A stretch of 64,000 nt of DNA from Methanoregulaceae archaeon. GTDB taxonomy: Archaea; Halobacteriota; Methanomicrobia; Methanomicrobiales; Methanospirillaceae. Shown piece after piece: positions 46,326 to 53,511 of the stretch (positions are counted from its first letter, which is position 1; each line of letters starts with the position of its first letter). Location: NCBI GenBank assembly GCA_021371995.1, contig JAJFVA010000010.1, forward strand, positions 1 to 64,000. The letters run 5' to 3'. The translations under genes were made by a program, and so were the position numbers. Below the pieces are notes generated by a model that had not been told where the DNA came from, searched no databases, and saw nothing but the letters and a program-made list of their open reading frames with translations.

Positions 46326-47636
46326 TTATGTTTTTCCCGGCTCAAACCAGTCGGGAAGTATGAAATCGGTTTCTTTCAGACTGGCAGGCCATATAATTTT
46401 TGGCCTGGTCTCATTCACAGACCCGTCCCAGAAGAGCTGCTCCATCGTTAGGTCAAACTTGCTCTCCCGGTAATCTGGGGAAAAATTGATCGTCTGGCCT
46501 TTCATGGTTTCAACCATCTGGGGCATCTGGATCTGTGCAATTGAATCCTTCACCTGGGTCTTGTTGAGTGTCCCTGCGTCTTCAACCGCCTGGGCTGCGA
46601 TGTATACCCCTTCGTAGGTTGCCACTCCCATCATGCCGGGGAAGCCGCCAAATTTCTTATCGAAATCGGTGACGAATTTGTTGTAAGCAGCCTCAGTCGG
46701 GCCTTTGGGAACCGTGTACGGCGAGAACCTGCTCTGGACTATCGAATATTCACCATACTTCCCCACTCCCTTATAGAAATCGGGATCGTCATTTGGTTCC
46801 ACCGCAGTGAAGATCTTGTTGAGACCGACATCCCGCATAGCTTGTGTCTCGATTGGGATCTGTTCATTCAGGAATGCTGCTACATAGACAACATCGGGAT
46901 CGGCATTCTTGATGCTGGTGAGCACGGTGCGGTAATCACTCTCTCCCATCTTGAAAGCCTCTTCCGCAACAACATCAATGTTCAGGTTGTTCTTTGCTAT
47001 GGTATCCTTTATCGCCGTCTGGTGTCCTTTTCCATACGGACTGTCCTGATACAGGATGGCCAGTTTCAGCGGACGATCTGCCGAAAACCCGAATTTGGCA
47101 TTGATTGCCGGTCGAATGGTATCATTGATGAAGAGTGTGATCTGGCTCCCCGAATCATCACACGTTGGAGCATGGTGGAACATATACGAGGTATCCACAT
47201 CAGGATTCCGGGTGATGGTGGGGGTTGATGCACCGGTAATTATGTAGGGCACCTTGTTTGCGGCCACAATCGATTGGTGTGCCGAGACAACAGCACTTGA
47301 AAAGCCACCAACAAGAATATCGACATTGTCCTGGGTGATCATCCTCGATACAGCCTTCTGTCCCCCTTCCCGGGTGGATTCATCGTCACCCTGCACAAGC
47401 CGGATCGGGATTTTTTTGTTCAGATCCGCAATATAAACCCCGCCATCGGCATTGATCTCATCGGCAGCTAGCTGTGCAGACTGCCAGATATCTTTTCCGG
47501 TGGTGCTTGCGGGCCCGGTCATCGATGCAACAACACCGATCTTCAGTTCCTCACCCGATGCCTGTTCCTCTGTACATCCTGCAATCAGCACGAGGCCGAT
47601 GAATACAATGAGAATAAATCCAAGAGTCCTTTTCAT
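46326..47636 (-). CDS. livK: ABC transporter substrate-binding lipoprotein LivK-like
   Basis: A 436-residue periplasmic-binding-protein type I. The signal peptide ends in the lipobox LVLIAGC (Cys 21), so the protein is likely lipid-anchored on the outer face. The family start KIGVVASMTGPASTTGKDI and the hinge GGFSSAVVSAHQSIV are present. LivK proteins bind leucine, other branched-chain amino acids, amides or short organic acids; substrate cannot be read here. A palindrome sits 18 bases before the ATG. Confidence 0.92.
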   Translation of the reverse strand: MKRTLGFILIVFIGLVLIAGCTEEQASGEELKIGVVASMTGPASTTGKDIWQSAQLAADEINADGGVYIADLNKKIPIRLVQGDDESTREGGQKAVSRMITQDNVDILVGGFSSAVVSAHQSIVAANKVPYIITGASTPTITRNPDVDTSYMFHHAPTCDDSGSQITLFINDTIRPAINAKFGFSADRPLKLAILYQDSPYGKGHQTAIKDTIAKNNLNIDVVAEEAFKMGESDYRTVLTSIKNADPDVVYVAAFLNEQIPIETQAMRDVGLNKIFTAVEPNDDPDFYKGVGKYGEYSIVQSRFSPYTVPKGPTEAAYNKFVTDFDKKFGGFPGMMGVATYEGVYIAAQAVEDAGTLNKTQVKDSIAQIQMPQMVETMKGQTINFSPDYRESKFDLTMEQLFWDGSVNETRPKIIWPASLKETDFILPDWFEPGKT

Positions 47637-47654
47637 GGTTCTCCCGCTCTACCT

Positions 47655-47669
47655 TGCTATGTTATAGCA
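47655..47669 (-). promoter_or_regulatory. Palindromic operator candidate before livK
   Basis: TGCTAT-GTT-ATAGCA is a perfect 6-base palindrome with 3-base spacer, ending exactly 18 bases before the livK start, the same distance as at livG. A TATA-like TTTATTTT lies at 47689-47696 on the minus strand, so the element covers the expected transcription start. Confidence 0.7.
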
Positions 47670-47819
47670 TGACAATTTAGTTGAAACGAAAATAAAGATT
47701 GCTATTCGACTGTCGACTGTAAGAATTGAAGCATATAATTAAAAAAAGAGAGCCTGGAAGATGTGCCTTCAATCCACTTTATAATAACTTCTAAAAAAGG
47801 GTATCTGTGCTTCCAGTAT

Positions 47820-48069
47820 TTATGGGGGGTTCAACTTCACGGTCTTCCCCCCCTCGCCAATCTCCCGGGCAAATACCCGTACCCGGTCCTCCAAGATTGC
47901 CACCACGATCCCGGGGCTCTCTTGCTGATCCTGGTATAAGGTTGAGGTAGAGATTATTCCGTGGCCGCCCGACCCTCCAACAGTTGGCAATTTCCAGCAG
48001 ACTGAAAGCTTCGAATGTCCTCCGTTCAGTATCGGAAGGAGCGGCAGGGTCTAAATACATCTTTACCAT
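47820..48069 (-). pseudogene. Small frame-shifted gene after the aldehyde dehydrogenase
   Basis: From an ATG at 48069 the frame reads MVKMYLDPAAPSDTERRTFE, then FSLLEIANCWRVGRPRNNLY and LNLIPGSARE. Removing one base from the four-C run (GGGG at 47913-47916 on the plus strand) continues it as PGIVVAILEDRVRVFAREIG and EGGKTVKLNPP to a stop at 47820; both halves have protein-like composition and codon use. Unrepaired, the frame runs to 47791 with poor composition. The true start may be further upstream, near the end of the dehydrogenase gene. I do not recognise the family. Confidence 0.5.
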
Positions 48070-48125
48070 ATACCGGGATTTTACATCTGGTAATTCCCGG
48101 ACGAAATCAGTACGACATGAGGGGG

Positions 48126-49694
48126 TCAGCCCTGCACGCGTGTCTGGGACTGTTCCCGTAAAAAGGAGAAGAGATAATAAGTGCCTCCCGATCCTTTTCC
48201 TGTCGATCCACTTGCATTCCAACCACCAAAAGGCTGGGCGCCAGGCCATGCACCGGTGGTTGCCCCGCCCGACCGGTTCGCATAGCAGACACCTGACCGG
48301 ATATGTCGAAAGAAGAGATCGAGTTCTTCTGGATCTGCGCTGAATATCCCCGCACAAAGGCCGTATTCAGAGGAATTGGCCAGCCAAATGGCTTCATCAA
48401 GGGATTCCACCGTTTTTACCAGGAGAAACGGCACAAATAGTTCATCGCGAAAAAGAGGGTGGGTAGAGGGAAGCCCTGTTGCAAGAACAGGAGGAACATA
48501 ATAACCGCGATCGAAAAGTCCTCCTTCCAGCCGCGAACCACCCGATTCTATGGAACCTCCCGCAGCCCTGCAATCAGTTACAGCACGCTGATATACGCCA
48601 TAAGCCTTGTTGTCGATAACCGGACCGGTAAAAGAGGCCCGTTCCCGTGGATCTCCTACAACAATGTTGGAGATTCTGGCTTTCAGGGTATCAAAAAATA
48701 AAGCCGCTATCTTCTTATCGACATAGACACGCGATGTTGCACTGCACTTCTGCCCGGAAAACCCGAACGCCGCCCGGGCAATACCTTCGGCAGCCCGTTC
48801 GATATCAGCATGAGAAGTCACGATGCAGGGGTTTTTACTTCCCATCTCTGTAATAACCGGTTTTGGAAAGGGGCTCTTTTCAGCCATTCCCCTGTACAAT
48901 TCCATACCTGCCTTTCGTGAACCGGTAAATGCAATGCCTGACACATTCGGGTCGGTTATAGTGGACAACCCGAATTCTTCCCCCGGCCCGGTTACAATGA
49001 TGAAGACATCTTCGGGCAAACCTGCCCTTGTAAGGAGCCGGGAGAGAGCAAAGAGCGAAAGGGGGGTCATGCGGGATGGTTTTGCAACAACGCTGTTCCC
49101 GCAGATAAGCGCTCCCCCGGACATACCGGTTGCGAGCGCAAGGGGAAAATTAAAGGGGGATATGACTGCAAAGACTCCGTATGGGCGTAGTATACTCTGG
49201 CACTCCTCCCCGGTCAGCGGGGATTTCATGGGAATCTCGTAGCCGCTGTTCTGCTCATATGTTTCCGCGTAATACCTGAGCAGATCAATACTCTCCGATA
49301 CTTCGGCTATTGCTTCAAATCGGTTTTTTCCTGACTCGAGAGTGATAATCGCAGCGAGATGAAACAGATCCTCTTCCATGAGGTCTGCAGTTTTACGGAT
49401 AATCCGTACTCTCTCTCTCCACTCTTGCGCCTCCCAAGATGGCTGATGCACTGATGCTGCCCTGAAAGCATCCCTTGCATCACGGGACGTCCCATTCTCG
49501 AAATACCCCAGGGAAATCTCTTTGTCAATGGGTGAGCGAACCTCATACCATCCGGCATCCCTGTTCTCATGCTCGTCAATAACCATGGGATGGTGCTGTC
49601 CCAGACCGGCCTCCGCCTCGTCCAGTGCTGATTCGTAAGGTGAATGAATCGTATCATCTGAAAAGAGTGATGCATAGGTAATCCGGCTCTTCAT
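48126..49694 (-). CDS. NAD(P)-dependent aldehyde dehydrogenase, P5C-dehydrogenase-like
   Basis: A 522-residue aldehyde dehydrogenase. The catalytic Cys lies in GFSGQKCSATSR, the general-base Glu in TEMGSKNP, and the cofactor region in VISPFNFPLALATGMSGGAL. The N-terminal extension and the EMGSKNP and GQKCSA wording resemble delta-1-pyrroline-5-carboxylate dehydrogenases (glutamate semialdehyde to glutamate), but related enzymes act on other aldehydes. It lies upstream of the liv permease genes on the same strand, so a link to amino-acid uptake is possible but unproved. Confidence 0.85.
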   Translation of the reverse strand: MKSRITYASLFSDDTIHSPYESALDEAEAGLGQHHPMVIDEHENRDAGWYEVRSPIDKEISLGYFENGTSRDARDAFRAASVHQPSWEAQEWRERVRIIRKTADLMEEDLFHLAAIITLESGKNRFEAIAEVSESIDLLRYYAETYEQNSGYEIPMKSPLTGEECQSILRPYGVFAVISPFNFPLALATGMSGGALICGNSVVAKPSRMTPLSLFALSRLLTRAGLPEDVFIIVTGPGEEFGLSTITDPNVSGIAFTGSRKAGMELYRGMAEKSPFPKPVITEMGSKNPCIVTSHADIERAAEGIARAAFGFSGQKCSATSRVYVDKKIAALFFDTLKARISNIVVGDPRERASFTGPVIDNKAYGVYQRAVTDCRAAGGSIESGGSRLEGGLFDRGYYVPPVLATGLPSTHPLFRDELFVPFLLVKTVESLDEAIWLANSSEYGLCAGIFSADPEELDLFFRHIRSGVCYANRSGGATTGAWPGAQPFGGWNASGSTGKGSGGTYYLFSFLREQSQTRVQG

Positions 49695-50417
49695 GAATCT
49701 TCTTCCTCACTTCTATCAGTATCATCAATAGTGAAATACCAGGGGTATGGGTGGCCACATCTCTGGTGCTGACAGGCCATAAATCCCGTTTTGTGAGAAC
49801 TTGAGAATCCTGGATTTTTCATGGATCCTTCAGATAATTCTTAATTGAATGCCGGAATGCTTCATTACAGGCTCTTCACATTAATCGCGCGCTTATCGTT
49901 CATGAACGCAATAACACAGAGTTTAAGAAGAAAAAATTAAGAAAAATATATATGTAATTAGTTACTATTGGGGTATGCCTCAGAGGGGAAAAACTGGGGA
50001 TACCTGCAAGGATTTGACCAGCAGGGAGATCCAAACGGCTTGAAGATCTTCCGGCGAATAAGAGGTCAGATCATTGGGCCGAACAAATGTTCAGGAAGAC
50101 CCGATGCAGCATGGAATGGATCCGTCACATCATAACGGCACGACGATTGACGGATGAATACGACATTCCAGATGACTGGGCCGCACAGAGGTCTCGGAGA
50201 ACATGATGCTCTGTTACCGTGAACAAGCCGGTCAGAACGGCGGAAGACCGGTACGTGAATAAGACACGGCACCAGGGGGCCGACCATGCGTTTCCGTTGA
50301 TTACCTCCTGGGGCACCTTCATATATTGCATAAATGCCCAAATTCTGGTATGCTGGCTTGCGGCATATTTTTCCGCAGCCAAATAATTAATGTGGAATCC
50401 TGAATATTCCTTCTGCA
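49695..50417. other. Long non-coding or decayed region
   Basis: These 723 bases separate divergent genes. AAAAATATATATGT at about 49945-49958 is a strong TATA-like box, and 49976 starts a 22-codon frame (MPQRGKTGDTCKDLTSREIQ) at the distance expected for a transcript. In 50066-50418 short frames on both strands are open; the minus one has a fairly natural stretch (FMQYMKVPQEVINGNAWSAP) but no known domain. It may be remains of a lost gene. Confidence 0.4.
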
Positions 50418-51377
50418 ATGCCCCGTATATTCAAGCGACCTCATATCGTGGTAAGCAAATGCATCGAATTTGAACCATGCCGTAATAACGGAGATATTGT
50501 CACAAGTCATATTGTTTTAAAATTAAAGGAGCATGTAGATTTTATTCCGGTCTGTCCGGAAGTGGAGATAGGGCTTGGGATTCCCCGCCCTACTCTCCGG
50601 ATTGTGAGATCCGGGGATGATGACCATCTTATCCAGCCAGAGACCGGGAGGGATGTGAGTGAGGAGATGAATATCTTCTCACAGAAATTTCTTGGTACTC
50701 TGCCCGCGGTTGAGGGCTTCATTCTGAAGAACAAGTCCCCTACATCAGGAATCCGGGATGTAAAAGTCTATCCTTCTGCCGGAAAATCAGGTCCTGTTGG
50801 ACATGCCCCTGGTTTTTTTGGGAGAGAAATTATTAAACGATTCCCGTTTCTCCCTGTTGAGGATGAAGGCAGGCTCCGGAATATTCGGATACGTGATCAC
50901 TTTCTGACCCGAATCTTTTCAAATGCCGATTTTCATCAGGCCAGGAAAAAAGGAAGGCTCATGGACCTGTTGCGCTTCCATAATGAGAACAGATACTTGC
51001 TCATTGCTCACAGCAGGATTTTTTATGATTCTCTTGAGCGGCTTGTTGGGAAGAACCAGCAGGATCCGGTGAATGTCATGTTCGATAGGTATGGGGATAT
51101 CCTCTTCAGGGCTCTTATGAATCCACCCACCTGCGATTCCAATATCGAGGTCCTGCTCCAGGCATTTGGGCATTTTAAAGGAAAACTGACTTCAGGAGAG
51201 ACAGGGTTCTTTCTCCGGTCAGTCGATCGTTACCGGAAGGGGACGATCTCACTATGCGGACCGAAGAATATCATTGCACTCTGGATTGCCAGAGAAAATG
51301 ATCACCTGCTAGGAAACCAGACATTTTTTTATACCTTTTCCCGAGAACCTTGTAGAACCCGAACCTGCAGAAACTGA
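50418..51377 (+). CDS. DUF523-DUF1722 fusion protein, C-terminus probably frame-shifted
   Basis: A 319-residue protein. The N-terminal DUF523 domain (KCIEFEPCRNNG; HVDFIPVCPEVEIGLGIPRP) has conserved Cys residues; the DUF1722 domain follows (DFHQARKKGRLMDLLRFHNE; RYLLIAHSR). After a 7-T run at 51324-51330 the C-terminus reads YTFSREPCRTRTCRN, out of keeping with the family. Dropping one T gives FFIPFPENLVEPEPAE and a stop at 51409-51411, a natural ending. Function is not established; E. coli YbgA has the DUF1722 part. Confidence 0.85.
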   Translation: MPRIFKRPHIVVSKCIEFEPCRNNGDIVTSHIVLKLKEHVDFIPVCPEVEIGLGIPRPTLRIVRSGDDDHLIQPETGRDVSEEMNIFSQKFLGTLPAVEGFILKNKSPTSGIRDVKVYPSAGKSGPVGHAPGFFGREIIKRFPFLPVEDEGRLRNIRIRDHFLTRIFSNADFHQARKKGRLMDLLRFHNENRYLLIAHSRIFYDSLERLVGKNQQDPVNVMFDRYGDILFRALMNPPTCDSNIEVLLQAFGHFKGKLTSGETGFFLRSVDRYRKGTISLCGPKNIIALWIARENDHLLGNQTFFYTFSREPCRTRTCRN

Positions 51378-51476
51378 TAGGAGGCGTGATTTTTGGAGAG
51401 AACAGGAATAACAGAAAAGAATTTTGCCGCTTGTTTCGGACGATATCTGAAGGTGGCATCATCAGGAGGTCTCGGC

Positions 51477-51496
51477 CCTGCCTGTTTCCAGGCAGG
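51477..51496. terminator. Perfect 8-base hairpin, possible terminator
   Basis: CCTGCCTG-TTTC-CAGGCAGG: 8-base arms, 4-base loop, GC-rich. It lies about 65-100 bases after the DUF523/DUF1722 stop. No T-run follows. Confidence 0.45.
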
Positions 51497-51550
51497 ACGT
51501 CAACCAATGGATTGAACGTTCATTCGGTGACTTAGTTGGACACTAATACA

Positions 51551-51569
51551 CCTGCTATAGAATAGCAGG
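51551..51569. repeat. Inverted repeat CCTGCTAT-AGA-ATAGCAGG
   Basis: An 8-base perfect inverted repeat. Its core TGCTAT-N3-ATAGCA is the same as in the liv promoter palindromes. It lies between convergent genes, so it may be a terminator hairpin or a regulator site without an obvious promoter. Confidence 0.6.
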
Positions 51570-51738
51570 GAATAATTATTAAATCTTTTGGATTTTTCAG
51601 GGTAAAATTACCACAGGACTAGCCCCCTATCAATAAGGAACTTCTCCTGCAGATCACACTATTAAAAAACGGTTCTGCCCCATGGAAAAACGGACTTATT
51701 CCGCCCAGAAGCCTGAAACAAGATCCGGCTATTTGAGA

Positions 51739-52134
51739 CTATTGTTGATGAATGAATCCTTCAGAGAGGAGATCATCGAGCCACCTGTCAAGTAAGGAGG
51801 CGAGATCATTTTTCACCCTGAGATTGACCATTCCGGGTTGTGGATACACGACCCTCCGTTCTGTCCTGTCCTGATAGGCTAAAGGCTCGGCGGTCTTTCT
51901 GATATGGTCAATCCGTATCTCCATATCCGGATCGGCGATCGTGAAGCCATCGATAACCTTGTTCTGTGAGAGGGCATAACAGTCCTCACTTATCCGATCT
52001 ATGCAGAGCGGAACGAAAGGCGGTTTCTCAATGACTGCATATTGCCGTATCCCAAACACTCCCATCCTGTCCATCTTCCCATAAATCCGTTGATAAATAT
52101 CCTCCACAGTATCCTCCCTCATACGGGTATTCAT
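51739..52134 (-). CDS. Hypothetical protein, about 131 residues
   Basis: A soluble protein I cannot assign. It starts MNTRMREDTVEDIYQRIYGK and has RISEDCYALSQNKVIDGFTI and YQDRTERRVVYPQPGMVNLR. GAGGGAG lies about 16-20 bases before the ATG at 52134; longer in-frame starts would overlap the upstream membrane protein gene. Close spacing (25 bases) suggests co-transcription with it. Confidence 0.6.
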   Translation of the reverse strand: MNTRMREDTVEDIYQRIYGKMDRMGVFGIRQYAVIEKPPFVPLCIDRISEDCYALSQNKVIDGFTIADPDMEIRIDHIRKTAEPLAYQDRTERRVVYPQPGMVNLRVKNDLASLLDRWLDDLLSEGFIHQQ

Positions 52135-52159
52135 AAACCATACCCTTAAAACTTCTCCC

Positions 52160-52684
52160 TCAGCGCGGATATCTTTCCTGGTAATTTCTGAGAAAAGGAT
52201 AGAACAGACCGGCAATGACTGCATTGACCAGTGCAGTTGCAGTAATCACGATAACCATGGTTGCCAGGAAATTCCCGGTATGCAGAAATGCCTCTAAAAC
52301 CCGGACTCCGGCAAGCGACAGTGCGAGAGCAGTAAAAACGGCCCCACTCGCGATAGTCGCTGTAAAAGCTGCCGCATAAGGTGCCGCTCTCTTGTGATAC
52401 CGGAGAGAGATGAATACAAGCAGGCATATGGCGGCACCCAGTGGTTCTGATAATAAAAAAGCGGGGTTAATCAATGAGCGGCTGATGAGAGCCGAGATAA
52501 CCCCGCTGATGAATCCGATCCCCATCGCTTCACCAAATGAAGGTAGGATCAGCATGATGGCAATGCTATAGAAGGCAACCAGTATATTAGGGGTCACTGT
52601 CTCTCCAACCATCACAAGAATGAAGCGCAGTAATGTACCTGCACTGAGAAGCACGGCAACGATAAAAATATCCCGTGAATCCAT
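52160..52684 (-). CDS. Small membrane protein resembling ECF/TrpP-type transporter S components
   Basis: A 174-residue protein with five or six membrane helices. MDSRDIFIVAVLLSAGTLLR and TPNILVAFYSIAIMLILPSFG, with the pattern of a short first helix then a long buried one, resemble tryptophan-transporter TrpP and ECF S components. No ATPase or T component is beside it. Substrate unknown. Confidence 0.6.
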   Translation of the reverse strand: MDSRDIFIVAVLLSAGTLLRFILVMVGETVTPNILVAFYSIAIMLILPSFGEAMGIGFISGVISALISRSLINPAFLLSEPLGAAICLLVFISLRYHKRAAPYAAAFTATIASGAVFTALALSLAGVRVLEAFLHTGNFLATMVIVITATALVNAVIAGLFYPFLRNYQERYPR

Positions 52685-52765
52685 GATGGTTCCAGCATGC
52701 CTTCACCCTCCCTGCATATCTATCTTATTGTTGCCAAAAAATCCCGTAATAAAAGAAGCAGGCAA

Positions 52766-53323
52766 TCAGGTGCCGACATGTTCGATGAGAATGCGAATGC
52801 CGATTACGATGAGCACAATTCCACCGGCAACCTCAACAGGGCTTCCGAAACGTGCCGAAAGGCGGGAGCCGAGCATAACGCCCGCAAATGAGAATATAAG
52901 ACTTATAAGACCGATAATGGCTGAAGCCTGAACAATCCCGGTCGACAGCAGAGCAAGAGACAGCCCGACGCCAAGGGAATCTATGCTCGTTGCAATGGAG
53001 AGGATGAGCAGGACTGGGACTGACAGGTAATTCCTGTCCGGGGCCTTTTCACCCTTGAACCCTTCATGCACCAACTTTCCTCCTATGACTGCAAGAATGA
53101 CGAAAGCAACCCAGTGGTCGATGTATCCAATCGTCGCTGCAATCCAGGTTCCTGCTGCCCATCCGATGAGAGCCATTGCAGACTGGAATGCGCCAAAGAA
53201 AATAGCCATGACCGCTGCAGAAAAAAGCTTTCTCTCTTTTATCACAGTCCCTGCAGCCAGTGAAACGGCAAAACAGTCCATTGCAAGGGCAATTGCAATG
53301 GCCAGCACCGTCAGGGTTTCCAT
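52766..53323 (-). CDS. mntP: Manganese efflux pump MntP
   Basis: A 185-residue protein with six membrane segments in two repeats. AIALAMDCFAVSLAAG near the start and SIATSIDSLGVGLSLAL in the middle carry the paired Asp of the MntP (DUF204) family. It exports Mn2+. I see no Mn-riboswitch-like structure in its 5' region. Confidence 0.92.
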   Translation of the reverse strand: METLTVLAIAIALAMDCFAVSLAAGTVIKERKLFSAAVMAIFFGAFQSAMALIGWAAGTWIAATIGYIDHWVAFVILAVIGGKLVHEGFKGEKAPDRNYLSVPVLLILSIATSIDSLGVGLSLALLSTGIVQASAIIGLISLIFSFAGVMLGSRLSARFGSPVEVAGGIVLIVIGIRILIEHVGT

Positions 53324-53460
53324 TATCCATGGTTGGTTTTCCCATTGGATAAGTATTGTCCGTTGTCTCCGGTGATTGTTGAAGCTGTGAAAAATTATCT
53401 GAATTTTGTCTTATAACTGTGACGAAAAAGTATTTTAGTCGTCGGAAGAAATATCTGCCA

Positions 53461-53475
53461 TGCTATAACATGTCA
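53461..53475 (+). promoter_or_regulatory. Degenerate copy of the liv palindrome before the acyl-CoA synthetase
   Basis: TGCTAT-AAC-ATGTCA: the left arm is perfect, the right arm is degenerate. Read on the minus strand, ATGTTATAGCATG is shared base for base with the livK element. A TATA-like TATTTTA lies at 53431-53437, so the element sits at the expected transcription start. Confidence 0.5.
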
Positions 53476-53511
53476 GGGTGAAGAGCTATTACCGTTTCGG
53501 GCTATGATGAG

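Larger units (their letters stand above)
51412..51738. other. Convergent intergenic region with two hairpins
   Basis: No gene is recognised. Two perfect inverted repeats are present: 51477-51496 and 51551-51569. Both lie past the stop codons of the flanking convergent genes and may act as terminators. Confidence 0.5.

Noticed and set aside
50066-50418. Two overlapping minus-strand frames of 91 and 97 codons
   Set aside because: No recognisable domain, and the frames compete with each other; kept only as a possible gene remnant in the description of the gap.
53324-53511. Manganese riboswitch upstream of mntP
   Set aside because: No yybP-ykoY-like structure could be traced in the region before the mntP start.
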